From contig JAQVQJ010000004.1 of NCBI GenBank assembly GCA_028701635.1, forward strand, positions 1-30,965: a stretch of 30,965 bases of DNA, read 5' to 3'. The notes beneath the pieces were generated by a model that made no database searches, had not been told where the DNA came from, and was given only the letters and a program-made list of their open reading frames with translations. Every line of letters starts with the position of its first letter. Positions within the stretch are counted from its first letter, which is position 1. A program made the translations under genes and the position numbers. Positions 1 to 8,764 of the stretch are shown piece by piece. This DNA comes from Clostridia bacterium. Its GTDB lineage: Bacteria; Bacillota_A; Clostridia; Christensenellales; UBA1242.

Positions 1-127
1 GAGATAGATGGAATATTTAGGGCGTGTCATAACCTAATATGGAAAAAAGAAACAATTAACCCAACAGACGCTTTTTATGAGTTTTGTAAATTATTCTTTA
101 TTAAACTAAAACAAGATAAGGATTTAC
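1..127. repeat. Terminal direct repeat (circular join), left copy
   Basis: Bases 1-127 are identical to 30839-30965. The reading frame of the restriction-methylase gene passes from 30838 into base 1 without a break (30326-30838 is exactly 171 codons and base 1 begins a codon). The simplest reading is a circular molecule of 30,838 bp whose assembled contig overlaps itself by one 127-base word. A true terminally redundant linear genome is possible but would not be expected to place its ends inside a coding gene. Confidence 0.93.
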
Positions 128-1371
128 ATAATAATTATATCAATAAAGGACAATTTCCACCAATAGAAGAATTTAAGTTTTCTGAACAATGGATAAATCA
201 ACAAGGTGCAGTAAATCCAGTAAATTCTATTTTGTTTAAGGAGGAGTTATTACCCTTTTTAAAAAAAGAAAGAGAAGATAAAGGAAAGAAAAGAATATTT
301 GAAGACAATGAAAACATTAATCTTCAATCAGCAACGATTAAAGAAGTAGTTAAATTATTAGAAAATGTTGATTTCTACAATATTGATGAAGACTTAAATG
401 GGCGAATGTTTGAAACATTTTTATCCGCTACTGTAAGAGGTAAAGATTTAGGACAATTTTTTACACCGAGAACAGTTGTTAAATTTATGGTTAAAATGGC
501 TAATATTAAAGTTGGTAAAGACAATATTGATAAAATATTTGATGGGTGTAGTGGTTCTGGTGGTTTTTTAATAGACGCTATGGCGGATATTGTTAAAAAA
601 ATAGAAGATATGAAAAGTTTAACAAACAAAGAAAAAGAAAAATTAAAAGAGAAAGTATATTTAGGAAATATTTACGGTTCTGAAAAAAGTTTAAAGAACT
701 CAAGAGTTACAAGAATGAATTTATGGTTTCATGGAGATGGTTCAAGTAATGTTTATTGTTTAGATACCTTAGATAAGAATTTTAAATATGATAAAAGTCT
801 TTCAGACGAAAGGAAAAAAGAAATTGAAGAATTAAAAGATAAAATATTAAATCAAGATTTAAGGTTTGAAATAATCTTTACAAATCCCCCATTTTCTACA
901 AAATATGAATGGAGTAAAAAAGACGAAAGAGAAGTTTTAGAAGAATATGATATTAGTTATAAGGAATTAAATAAGGAAAAAGATAAACGAGTTTCTTCTT
1001 TAAAATCTAATGTTATGTTTATTGAGAGGTATTGCGATTTATTAGAAGAAGGTGGAAAACTCTTAACTGTTATTGATGAAAGCGTTTTAAATGCAGACCA
1101 AGAAAAATATTTTAGAGAGTATATTTTAAAGAAATTTATTGTTAAGGCAGTTATTTCTTTACCGAGAAATACTTTTACAAATGCGGATACTGGGACTAAA
1201 ACATCTATTTTATATCTAAGAAAAAAGATAACCGAAGACGAAGAACAGCCACCAATTTTTATGGCTATTTCTGAAAATATAGGACATAGTGATAGTGGAA
1301 GACCAGAGCCAGATAAATGCGATTTATGGGAAATATTGAAAGAATATCAAAAATGGGAAAATGGAAGTTAA
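1..1371 (+). CDS. Restriction-modification RM subunit, methylase part (continues from 30326)
   Basis: This is the C-terminal 456 residues of a 627-aa protein that begins at 30326 and is interrupted only by the point where the circle was opened. It is an N6-adenine DNA methylase of the HsdM type. The S-adenosylmethionine motif I reads FDGCSGSGG (D at residue 352 of the whole protein) and catalytic motif IV is NPPF at 466-469. The N-terminal 171 residues form a PD-(D/E)xK nuclease domain. Nuclease plus methylase on one chain, followed by a separate specificity subunit and no helicase gene, is the layout of BcgI-like type IIB enzymes; BcgI A is of similar length. The stop overlaps the specificity gene by 11 bases, so the two are co-translated. 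CpG is frequent here (about 20 by hand count), unlike the core genome, which fits horizontal transfer. Confidence 0.9.
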   Translation, partial: EIDGIFRACHNLIWKKETINPTDAFYEFCKLFFIKLKQDKDLHNNYINKGQFPPIEEFKFSEQWINQQGAVNPVNSILFKEELLPFLKKEREDKGKKRIFEDNENINLQSATIKEVVKLLENVDFYNIDEDLNGRMFETFLSATVRGKDLGQFFTPRTVVKFMVKMANIKVGKDNIDKIFDGCSGSGGFLIDAMADIVKKIEDMKSLTNKEKEKLKEKVYLGNIYGSEKSLKNSRVTRMNLWFHGDGSSNVYCLDTLDKNFKYDKSLSDERKKEIEELKDKILNQDLRFEIIFTNPPFSTKYEWSKKDEREVLEEYDISYKELNKEKDKRVSSLKSNVMFIERYCDLLEEGGKLLTVIDESVLNADQEKYFREYILKKFIVKAVISLPRNTFTNADTGTKTSILYLRKKITEDEEQPPIFMAISENIGHSDSGRPEPDKCDLWEILKEYQKWENGS

Positions 1372-2794
1372 AACATTTATTCTTAATAAAACTGAAAATT
1401 TAGATAAACTTAGTTGTCACAGCCACGACCCAGAAGTATTAAAATTAATTTCAAGGTTAAGAAGTTCTAAATTTAAGATTAAACTAAATAAATTATTATC
1501 AGAAGATATAATTTCTGGACCGATGGGTTTTCAATTACATACATATGATTATGTTTCAGAAAATTATCCCGATGCTGTAAAATTATTACAAATTTCTAAT
1601 ATTGATGAAAATGGGCAAATAATTAATATTGATAGAGATAAATATATTCCAAAAGATAAGAATGAAGAATTAAAAAAATCACAAGCCAAAAAGAACGATT
1701 TGATTATTGCTAAAACTGGAACAATCGGGAGAATTGCTTTATTTAACGAAGAATATGAAGCAAATTTAAATCAAGCATTAGGAATAATTAGATTAAAAGA
1801 AGAACACGAAGGGATAAATATAATTCCAGAATTTATACATCTTTATCTTAATAGTTATTTTTCTCTTAAACAATTTATGAGATTAGGAGGATATAGGGCA
1901 GGACAAAGTGGGTTATCTCTTGATGAGATTGGTTCTATTTATTTAATTCTTCCAAAAGAAGATAAACAGAGAGAAATTTTAGATAAAATAAACGAACTAA
2001 AAAAGAAGGTTGAAGAAGAACAAAATCTTTATCAAAACACACTTCATAAATTAAATACTGTTCTTGATGAATATACTAATTTAAATTTAAGTAACATCTC
2101 TAAAACATGGATTACCCCAAGTGAAAAGATATTTGATAGAATTGATTGTTATTTTAATTCTCAACAATTAGAAAAAATACAAGAAATTATTAATAATTTA
2201 GATAAAGATAAATTTGAGATTGTTAAAGCCAAGAAATTAGATGTTATTTCAGTTATGGATAAAACAGAGAGAGAAAGCAATAAAACTCACATTTTCAAAT
2301 ATGTAGATATTGGTAATACTGAAAAAGATTTAGGTTGGATTTTAGGTTTTGAAGAAGATATATTATTTAATTTACCTTCAAGAGCAAAAATGAAAGGCAT
2401 GGAAGATGATATTTTAATTCCAAGACCAATCGGTTCAACACAAGGAATTATTAAAATCCCTTCTGATTTTGATGGAGAATTATTTACAACAGGAAATATA
2501 CAAATAAGACCAAAAAACAAAGATGAGGCGATATTATTATGGGTTATGTTAAAAAGTGATATTATGCAGAAGCAATTTTTCTATTTACAATCTGGATGTT
2601 CTCAACCAGAGATTTCTCCAAACAATTTTAAAAAATATGTCTTATTTCCCTTTCCAAAAGGAAAGATAAGAGAGGAAATAATAAAAAAATCTTCTGAAAG
2701 ATATAAAGAAGCAATAAAGCACAGAGAAAGAATAATTAACTTAAAGGCAGAAATTAAAGAAGTATTTGGAAAAGAAATAGAAAAGTATCTTTAA
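1361..2794 (+). CDS. Restriction-modification specificity subunit (HsdS-like)
   Basis: This 477-aa protein has the two-part build of type I/IIB specificity subunits. There are two target-recognition domains (about residues 25-190 and 260-430), each followed by a conserved helical spacer: near 195-240 (LPKEDKQREILDKINELKKK, then more coiled coil) and near 430-475. It would choose the bipartite DNA site for the nuclease-methylase encoded just upstream, with which it overlaps by 11 bases. BcgI B itself is shorter (about 340 aa), so this subunit is closer in size to a full type I HsdS. The target sequence cannot be read from the protein. It lies within the CpG-rich transposon interval. Confidence 0.88.
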   Translation: MEVKTFILNKTENLDKLSCHSHDPEVLKLISRLRSSKFKIKLNKLLSEDIISGPMGFQLHTYDYVSENYPDAVKLLQISNIDENGQIINIDRDKYIPKDKNEELKKSQAKKNDLIIAKTGTIGRIALFNEEYEANLNQALGIIRLKEEHEGINIIPEFIHLYLNSYFSLKQFMRLGGYRAGQSGLSLDEIGSIYLILPKEDKQREILDKINELKKKVEEEQNLYQNTLHKLNTVLDEYTNLNLSNISKTWITPSEKIFDRIDCYFNSQQLEKIQEIINNLDKDKFEIVKAKKLDVISVMDKTERESNKTHIFKYVDIGNTEKDLGWILGFEEDILFNLPSRAKMKGMEDDILIPRPIGSTQGIIKIPSDFDGELFTTGNIQIRPKNKDEAILLWVMLKSDIMQKQFFYLQSGCSQPEISPNNFKKYVLFPFPKGKIREEIIKKSSERYKEAIKHRERIINLKAEIKEVFGKEIEKYL

Positions 2795-2860
2795 AATAAT
2801 TACCCTCATTAAAAACCTTCAAACAACGAGATTTTTAAAACTTAAATGTTTAATATTTAT

Positions 2861-3070
2861 ATGGACACATTAAGCATAGAAATTATTTGTTGGTTATTTT
2901 TCTTTATAACTTCTGCAATAACAACCAAAGCACATAAAGATGAAAATAAAATATTAAGAGATATTTTTGGAACAATATCTATTATTTTGGCTCTTGTTGG
3001 ATTGTTGGCTCTTTTTGTTGATTTAAGTCCTTTCTTAACTACAAATCCTCCGATTAATAGTTCTCAATAA
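2861..3070 (+). CDS. Small two-helix membrane protein, transposon cargo
   Basis: The protein has 69 residues if started at the ATG at 2861, which lies 25 nt after a TATA-like TTTTTAAAA (2832-2840), matching the leaderless pattern of this element. An in-frame ATG at 2846 would add five residues. Two hydrophobic helices (about 4-18 and 36-57) flank a short charged loop. No family is recognised. The stop codon ends one base before the right terminal inverted repeat of the putative transposon, so it would be the last cargo gene, after the specificity subunit. Confidence 0.55.
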   Translation: MDTLSIEIICWLFFFITSAITTKAHKDENKILRDIFGTISIILALVGLLALFVDLSPFLTTNPPINSSQ

Positions 3071-3090
3071 GATAACTCCCTTTACTTGAC
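3070..3090. repeat. Right terminal inverted repeat of transposon
   Basis: On the plus strand AGATAACTCCCT is followed by TT and ACTTGAC. It is the inverse of 28738-28759, with 12 and 7 identical positions around a short mismatch with one indel. It starts at the last base of the stop codon of the small membrane protein. Confidence 0.7.
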
Positions 3091-3091
3091 A

Positions 3092-3131
3092 GAGATTTTA
3101 TCTCCCATTAATTTGACAATCCCGTTTTTTC
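3092..3131 (+). terminator. Possible terminator between transposon and core operon
   Basis: A short perfect palindrome, GAGAT-TTT-ATCTC (3092-3104), is followed by a T run (CCCGTTTTTT, near 3121-3130). Archaeal termination mainly uses oligo-T, so transcripts from the transposon could end here before the next promoter. An operator role for the palindrome is equally possible. Confidence 0.35.
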
Positions 3132-3153
3132 AAAAGAGATCATTAATAAAAAA

Positions 3154-3163
3154 CTATAAATAT
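3154..3163 (+). promoter_or_regulatory. Archaeal TATA box for the 3184 operon
   Basis: CTATAAATAT lies in an A-rich stretch with its centre about 26 nt before the ATG at 3184. The transcript would therefore begin at or next to the start codon (leaderless). Confidence 0.65.
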
Positions 3164-3183
3164 TTAACAATTCTAAATAGTGT

Positions 3184-6153
3184 ATGGTAACTAGAGCAGA
3201 AATTGAACAAGCAAAGCAAGATGTGCAAAAAGCACAAGAACAAATTCAAACTTCAAGAGGAAATATTGCATCTACTCAAGAACAAGTTCAACAAGCAAGA
3301 GGAACATTAAGAAGGCCAAAGAGAGTTCCTTTCACTCCAAGAAAAGAGAGATTGGCAAGATCACAATATAGAAGAAAACTTTCTGGAGTTGAGGGAGAAT
3401 TGACTTCTGCAGAAAAACAACTTGCAGCACAAGAGGCAGAGATTCAAAAATATCAAACAGAAGTTCTAAATCCTGCAGATGCAGAATTGAGAAAGATTGA
3501 AGAATATAATAATGCAGTTGAAACAATTGAAAAGGCTGCAGCAAAAGGAATGGTTTGGGCCCATGCTTTCTATGGAGAAGGACTTGTACAAGAACTTGCT
3601 CAAAGATATTTAAAATTAGAAAAAGCACAAAAAGATTTATTCAGAAAAAGGGTTGCAGAATTTCAAAATCAAAATCCAAACGAAAAATTACTTGTAGATT
3701 GGAAAAATATGAAAATTACTGGAGTTGAATCTGGAACATTAGGACAATCACTTTCTTTAGATAATTATAACAAAAGAATTGAAGAAATAAATAAATCACT
3801 TGGAGATTATAAACCACTTGCAACAAACCTTCCTGCATATTATGATCCTTTATCTGGAAAAGAAGTTTTACAATCAATAGATCCAAACATTGCAAAAGGA
3901 TTAGGTTATGTTCCTATGGAACTTCAAGCATATGACAAAAACACAGGAAAGTACATTGCAGAATCAAAAACTGGATTATTAACTCCTTCACAAATGGCTT
4001 ATAAGAATTTATTAGATTCAATTCAACAACAAAGAACACAGATCCCTACAACATTTGAAATAGGAGGAACTCCAAGCAAAATGGATCCATTGGCAATATT
4101 TGGGCCACAAACTCCATATGAATCTGCAGTTAGAAGTTCTCCTTATGCAGGAAAAGAATTAAACAAAGTTGAATTTCAAAGATTAGGGCCAGAAGGATTT
4201 TATAATAAATATGGACGTGATGTAGACCCACAAGGAGTTTTTCTTCTTTCTGGGACAGGATCTGGAATGATCAATCTTGGCCCTACAAGAAAAGAAGGAA
4301 AATCAATTGCAGCATGGTATGGAAGAACAATAATAGATCCAGAGAGTGCAAAATCTGCATTAAACTTAGCCTTACTTGGAACTGGAGCAAAAGCAGTTAC
4401 TGCAGCAATTCAAGGATCAAGGGCTGCAATAAAATCAATTGCCAGAACTGGAGGAACTTTATTTTCTGATCAAATAACTCAAACAGCATCTAACATTGTT
4501 GATTCAATAATTCCTCAAAGCCCAACTGGATTTCAATTGTCTGGAGCCCCAAGTCAAGTTGGAAGAGGAGTTTTGTATTATGCTCTTGGAAGTAATCCTG
4601 TTGTTGCTCCTGCATTTATAACAGCAATTGCAAAATCTGCAGTGGTTGATCCTATTGGAACTGCAAGGCAAATTAAAGATTATGTTATTGAAAATCCATA
4701 TGAAGTTGCAACTCTTGGGGGATTGAGTAAAGCAGAATTAAGACTTAGGCAGAGAATTGCAAGATCAAAAATGTATTATGAAGTTATAGATAAACTTGAA
4801 TTTCAATATGGATCAAAGGCTCCAGAAGTAACTCAATTTAAAACTGCATGGAAAAGAGCATTCAATGAACTTCCAAAAAGAACAGATATTGTTCAGAAGT
4901 GGACTTCTAAAGATTTGGAGGCAGTTGCAGGAGATAAAAAACTGACAAGGATTTTAGATGAAATAAATTCTAAATACAAGCCAGAAGTAATTGGATCAAC
5001 AACAATTACTCCTCAAACATCTCTGAAAGAATTGCCAAGAGGAAAAGCAGGAGATATTGATGTTCAGAATGTTCCTGCATTATTGAAAAATAAATCAAGA
5101 CAAATGGCTCAAGAAATATATGCAAGACTTCAAGCAGAAGGTTATAATGTGAGAATGCAAGAAGGAGATTTCTTTGGAAATCCAAAATATCACATTACTT
5201 TGAATGGAAAAGAATTAATTAATATTGGAACAGACACAAACTATTTTCTGAAAACTCAATTAGGCCCCTTAAGAGATCTCTTTGAATTTGAAAGGATTGG
5301 GCAATTCACAACTGATCCTGTAACTGGAGTTAGACTTGGAGGGATTAGAGGGCAATTAAGAGTTAAACTTGCAAAGGGATATGGAGAAGGATCAACTGGA
5401 AGGATTAGAGAACTTAAACAATTAATGAAAGAAGGAAAACTTGTTGGAAGAGAAAAAGATATTATTGATGCTCTAGGAATTGTTGAAGGAACAAATTACT
5501 TGTTTGAAGGAGGCAGATATATTGGCCCAAGATCAAGATTAGGTGTAAGAGATATTTATGGAGGAATTAGAGGAGGAGTTGTTGATTCTGTGAGAGGGAA
5601 ATTAAATTCAATGAACAATCTTTTAACTGGAAGAGGTGGAACAGGAGAATATGGTTATTATGAAAAAATTCCAACTAAACAAAGAAAAGCATATGCACAG
5701 CCAAAAGATTATTATAAAAAACCTAGTTATGATCCTGCAAATTATTTGATCCCAAAAAAGGCTGCTCCATACAAGAAGGGCCCAACTTACAAAAAGCCAG
5801 TGTACACTCCAACAAGTTACTTAGTGCCAGAATACCCAACTCCAAAGAAAACCCCTTACAAAGGAAAAACTCCTTACAAAAGAACTCCCTACACTCCAAC
5901 AAATTATTTAGTTCCACAATATGGCCCTCCAAAGAAAACCCCATATAAACCTCCAGTTATAAAAAAGAATCCTCCAGTAGAAGAACTACTTACAAGAAGA
6001 TTTATAGAAAAGGAAAGGCCAAAGAAAGGAAAGAAAAAGAAACAAAGAAAGCCTAGATACAAAACTCTTCCAACACTTTCACAGCAAATAATAGGTTATA
6101 GATTAGGAAAAACAGTTCAAAGAGTAACGGGATTTGAAATTGCTCGTGTCTGA
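3184..6153 (+). CDS. 989-aa coiled-coil structural-type protein with Pro/Tyr/Lys-rich tail
   Basis: No family was recognised for the whole protein. Residues 1-100 are a Gln/Glu-rich coiled coil with a basic interruption. The middle (about 395-510) contains weakly hydrophobic Ala/Gly/Ile-rich helices that could contact membranes. Around residue 622 the motif GKAGDIDV resembles the hG..DhDh signature of nucleotidyltransferase-fold proteins, followed by a beta-rich stretch ending ELINIGTD; catalysis is not established. The tail (about 840-960) repeats YxPxxYLxP three times at roughly 25-30 residue spacing in a Lys/Pro/Tyr-rich context and ends in a Lys cluster. It is the first gene of the rightward block and has its own TATA box. 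Length, low complexity and position suggest a virion or surface-assembly protein. Confidence 0.85.
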   Translation: MVTRAEIEQAKQDVQKAQEQIQTSRGNIASTQEQVQQARGTLRRPKRVPFTPRKERLARSQYRRKLSGVEGELTSAEKQLAAQEAEIQKYQTEVLNPADAELRKIEEYNNAVETIEKAAAKGMVWAHAFYGEGLVQELAQRYLKLEKAQKDLFRKRVAEFQNQNPNEKLLVDWKNMKITGVESGTLGQSLSLDNYNKRIEEINKSLGDYKPLATNLPAYYDPLSGKEVLQSIDPNIAKGLGYVPMELQAYDKNTGKYIAESKTGLLTPSQMAYKNLLDSIQQQRTQIPTTFEIGGTPSKMDPLAIFGPQTPYESAVRSSPYAGKELNKVEFQRLGPEGFYNKYGRDVDPQGVFLLSGTGSGMINLGPTRKEGKSIAAWYGRTIIDPESAKSALNLALLGTGAKAVTAAIQGSRAAIKSIARTGGTLFSDQITQTASNIVDSIIPQSPTGFQLSGAPSQVGRGVLYYALGSNPVVAPAFITAIAKSAVVDPIGTARQIKDYVIENPYEVATLGGLSKAELRLRQRIARSKMYYEVIDKLEFQYGSKAPEVTQFKTAWKRAFNELPKRTDIVQKWTSKDLEAVAGDKKLTRILDEINSKYKPEVIGSTTITPQTSLKELPRGKAGDIDVQNVPALLKNKSRQMAQEIYARLQAEGYNVRMQEGDFFGNPKYHITLNGKELINIGTDTNYFLKTQLGPLRDLFEFERIGQFTTDPVTGVRLGGIRGQLRVKLAKGYGEGSTGRIRELKQLMKEGKLVGREKDIIDALGIVEGTNYLFEGGRYIGPRSRLGVRDIYGGIRGGVVDSVRGKLNSMNNLLTGRGGTGEYGYYEKIPTKQRKAYAQPKDYYKKPSYDPANYLIPKKAAPYKKGPTYKKPVYTPTSYLVPEYPTPKKTPYKGKTPYKRTPYTPTNYLVPQYGPPKKTPYKPPVIKKNPPVEELLTRRFIEKERPKKGKKKKQRKPRYKTLPTLSQQIIGYRLGKTVQRVTGFEIARV

Positions 6154-6158
6154 AATTC

Positions 6159-6180
6159 CTCACTATATTTATAAATAATA
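6159..6180 (+). promoter_or_regulatory. Conserved-type promoter for the 6197 operon
   Basis: Bases 6159-6176 match the 18-base promoter word TTCACTATATTTATAAAT at 17 positions. The TATA centre is about 25 nt before the ATG at 6197, giving a leaderless mRNA. The same word is found at 16204, 28279, 22465 and on the minus strand at 24405 and, diverged, 16182. Confidence 0.8.
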
Positions 6181-6196
6181 TATTCCATGATTTCCT

Positions 6197-6742
6197 ATGG
6201 AAGAAGATCAAAGAGGATATGAGGGATATTATTCTGGAGGCGATCAGCCATCAGACATCTTTATGATGTCAATGATTGATGTTGAACAAACTCTTGATAA
6301 ATTCAAAATGGAAACTCTAAGAAGGGAAATGTTGATTGTTGATTTAGAAACAAGAAAGAAAATATGGAAACCAATTGCAAAAGGAGTAAAGCCTGTTTGT
6401 AATGATCTTGGAATTGCAGAGATCATGGGAATGGTTAGAGGAAGAGTAACAACTTTTGGAAGATTAACAAAGAAAACAGATGAAGAAATTATGAAAGATA
6501 TGTTCCAATTTCACAGAACAATAATTGAAACATTTTCTTTAAGAGCAGATGATTGGGAACTTGATGAAGAATTAATCAAACCAATTCAAGAATCTTGTTT
6601 GGCTTTAGTAGAAGATGTTATATTTTCATCCAGAGGAGGTTTCACTGCAATGAATGTTAGAAGTCAGTACTCAAGACATGAGAATGCAAACACAACTAAT
6701 TCTGGAGATGAAGGAAAAAAAATAATGGGGATTAAAGTATAA
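6197..6742 (+). CDS. Soluble alpha-helical protein, unknown
   Basis: The protein has 181 aa and no membrane segment. A Gly/Tyr/Asp-rich N-terminus (residues 1-20) is followed by a largely helical body with charged helices (about 27-65 and 85-150) and a polar Asn/Thr/Ser tail. The start is fixed by a promoter word 25 nt upstream. The stop codon overlaps the next start as TAATG, so it is translated with the following membrane protein. No family was recognised. Its place at the head of the membrane-protein operon suggests a cytosolic partner of the assembly proteins. Confidence 0.85.
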   Translation: MEEDQRGYEGYYSGGDQPSDIFMMSMIDVEQTLDKFKMETLRREMLIVDLETRKKIWKPIAKGVKPVCNDLGIAEIMGMVRGRVTTFGRLTKKTDEEIMKDMFQFHRTIIETFSLRADDWELDEELIKPIQESCLALVEDVIFSSRGGFTAMNVRSQYSRHENANTTNSGDEGKKIMGIKV

Positions 6743-7371
6743 TGGCATCAGCATTTGCAGATTTAGCAGGAATCGGTGGAGGAATCTTAATGAACATTGT
6801 GAAAGTTCTTGGGATTGCAGTTTTTGCAGTTGGATTATTCTTTGCAACAAGATGGATTCAGAAAGGAACTAAGAAACAAAAAGCATTCACAATTAATGTA
6901 GAGATAGTTGATAGAAATGGAGTTGTTGATTTTGATAAATTAGGATTCATGAAATCAGAAAAAACAGGACTTTTAGAAATGCAATTCCAGAAAAGAAAGG
7001 CAGATTCAATTCCTCCAATTCCAAAACACTTGATTAAAAATAACCATGTTATGCTTTTGAATTATGCTCCTGCACACTATGCAGTTATTGATACTTATAA
7101 GACAATGCAAAACATTCAAAGCAAAACTGGTGGAATGGCTCTTGTTAATTTGGGAATGAAGAAATATCTAATGTCAAAACAAAGAGAAGTTCTAAACAAA
7201 GCAGAAGAAAAGAAAAGGAAGTTTGAACTTTATGCTCCTTGGTTTACTTTAGGGATCTCAATATTAGCAGTTATTTTGTTTGCTGCTTTCTTATTGTACA
7301 TTGGAGTTAAAATGGATGCTGCAAATGTTGCTGCAAGAATTGCAGAGTGTCAATCGGTGGGGTGGAAATAA
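6742..7371 (+). CDS. Membrane protein with two helices, unknown
   Basis: This 209-aa protein has one hydrophobic helix near the N-terminus (about 12-36), a mixed basic soluble middle (about 40-165) and a second helix (about 167-193), followed by MDAANVAARIAEC. The layout and the D-A-...-R-...-C pattern after the last helix are loosely echoed in the next gene, so the pair may be old paralogues or partners. It is joined by TAATG overlaps to both neighbours. No family was recognised; it lies in the putative virion/surface block. Confidence 0.85.
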   Translation: MASAFADLAGIGGGILMNIVKVLGIAVFAVGLFFATRWIQKGTKKQKAFTINVEIVDRNGVVDFDKLGFMKSEKTGLLEMQFQKRKADSIPPIPKHLIKNNHVMLLNYAPAHYAVIDTYKTMQNIQSKTGGMALVNLGMKKYLMSKQREVLNKAEEKKRKFELYAPWFTLGISILAVILFAAFLLYIGVKMDAANVAARIAECQSVGWK

Positions 7372-7916
7372 TGGCAAAGAAACAAATAAACAACGGAACA
7401 GCAATTTGGATAGATTCAGTGGGAGCAATAAAACCAAGAGTTTTCAATGTTATAAAAGAAGATAAGGAAAAAGGAAAGGTCTTGATCTCTTTTAATAAGG
7501 ATGAAGTTTACTGGATAAAAAAAGGGAATATAAGAGCAAAAAGAATAATAATTTATCAAAAAAGAGATGGAAGTCTTATTTCTCAAAATCCAGATAACAT
7601 TGGAAGAATTGATTTGGATGCAATAGGAATCAAAACATTAAGATTCAATCTTCAAAATTCATCATTACAAGAAAGTAGATCTGCAATTTACAGATGGACT
7701 TCTCCAAAGGATACGATTAATAAATTAAGCCCAATATTCAAATTAATGTTTATTTGTATTGCAGTTGGAGTAATGGGGTGGGCTGCATTAAAGTTTGGAG
7801 GAATGGCCCTAGATGCAATAATGAGATCAAGATTGATGGATTGTGCACAACTACTTCCAAAGGCTCCAAGCCCAATAGGAACAATAATAAATGGAACTAT
7901 CCCAGTTGGAGCATAA
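7371..7916 (+). CDS. Single-pass membrane protein, unknown
   Basis: The protein has 181 aa from the ATG at 7371, which overlaps the previous stop as TAATG and follows a GGTGGGGTGG purine-rich stretch. An upstream in-frame GTG at 7347 would add eight residues and is less likely. A soluble basic domain of about 125 residues, which may be beta-rich, is followed by one membrane helix (about 127-150) and a short tail ending in Pro/Ile/Gly-rich sequence. The sequence after the helix resembles that of the preceding protein. Function unknown. Confidence 0.82.
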   Translation: MAKKQINNGTAIWIDSVGAIKPRVFNVIKEDKEKGKVLISFNKDEVYWIKKGNIRAKRIIIYQKRDGSLISQNPDNIGRIDLDAIGIKTLRFNLQNSSLQESRSAIYRWTSPKDTINKLSPIFKLMFICIAVGVMGWAALKFGGMALDAIMRSRLMDCAQLLPKAPSPIGTIINGTIPVGA

Positions 7917-7922
7917 TAAAAA

Positions 7923-7932
7923 ACTATAAATA
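7923..7932 (+). promoter_or_regulatory. TATA box that sets the 7955 start
   Basis: ACTATAAATA lies just after the previous stop, with its centre about 27 nt before the ATG at 7955. This favours that codon, which begins a signal peptide, over the in-frame ATG at 7934, which sits almost on the TATA box. Confidence 0.65.
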
Positions 7933-7954
7933 AATGCAAAAACTTAGAACTACA

Positions 7955-8764
7955 ATGAAAAAACAATTAATCGTGATGGCCTTTGGAATTTTGATGCTAT
8001 TTAGTTTATTCTCTATTGTTTCTGCTGCTCCTCCATTTGAAACAAATATTGGAAGTGAAGGCTTACAATTATTCTATCCTCAATTTGAAACTGTGTCTCA
8101 AGATATGAATTTTAATTTACACATTCATGCCTCTAATATTTCAAATGGATTTCCTCTTTACAATACTGATTATGAATGTAACATTCATTTATATAATTCA
8201 ACAGGAGATCACACTTTTCAAGGAGAATTAGAAAATAATGGGAATGAATGGGATAAAGAGGTTTATCTAACATCTGGAAATTTCTCTGATCTGGGAACTC
8301 ATGCTTTTTATATTTGGTGTAATAATTCTTATTTAGGAGGAGAAGTAAGGGGAACTTTTGAAGTAACTCCAACAGGAACAGAACTAACAACTGCAAATGC
8401 AATATTCTATGGATTTATTTTATTATTAATTGGAATGTTTATCTTCTTTAGTATTGCAGGAATGAGAAAAACAGAATCTGGAGGATGGTTGATCTTCTAC
8501 ATTTGCTTAACATATATCTTGATCTATGCTTTAATGGGGATCCTTTTCATCTTAGCAGGAGATTTCTTATGGGCCACTCCAATAATTGAGAATGTACTTT
8601 ACATTGTTTGGTTTGTAATGGGAATTGGATTCCTTCCATTTGTAATTGTACTTTCACTTTACATTCTAGGACAAGAGGCAAGAGCAGCATTAGAAGAGGA
8701 CTACATGAAACAGGGCTACACAAGAGATGAGGCAAGAGATCTATCAAAAAAAAATAAGAGATGA
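7955..8764 (+). CDS. Secreted/membrane protein with extracellular beta domain and three helices
   Basis: The protein has 269 aa. The N-terminus (residues 1-24) is a signal peptide ending IVSA-APPF. Residues 25-140 form an exported domain with paired cysteines and several Asn-x-Ser/Thr sites, likely Ig-like beta structure. Three membrane helices follow (about 142-165, 173-202 and 208-236) and then a charged cytosolic tail. It overlaps the next gene as ATGA. It probably belongs to the envelope or surface complex that includes the 1191-aa protein downstream; the family was not recognised. Confidence 0.85.
   Translation: MKKQLIVMAFGILMLFSLFSIVSAAPPFETNIGSEGLQLFYPQFETVSQDMNFNLHIHASNISNGFPLYNTDYECNIHLYNSTGDHTFQGELENNGNEWDKEVYLTSGNFSDLGTHAFYIWCNNSYLGGEVRGTFEVTPTGTELTTANAIFYGFILLLIGMFIFFSIAGMRKTESGGWLIFYICLTYILIYALMGILFILAGDFLWATPIIENVLYIVWFVMGIGFLPFVIVLSLYILGQEARAALEEDYMKQGYTRDEARDLSKKNKR

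Larger units (their letters stand above)
1..3090. mobile_element. Cargo transposon, right part (continued from 28738)
   Basis: This is the remainder of the insertion described at 28738-30965. It contains most of the R-M fusion, the specificity subunit and the small membrane protein, and it ends in the right inverted repeat. The core genome resumes at about 3091 with CpG-poor sequence. Confidence 0.72.

Noticed and set aside
1..127. Direct terminal repeat of a linear phage-like genome
   Set aside because: The repeat lies inside a gene open across the junction and has the length of a common assembly word, so circular overlap is more likely.
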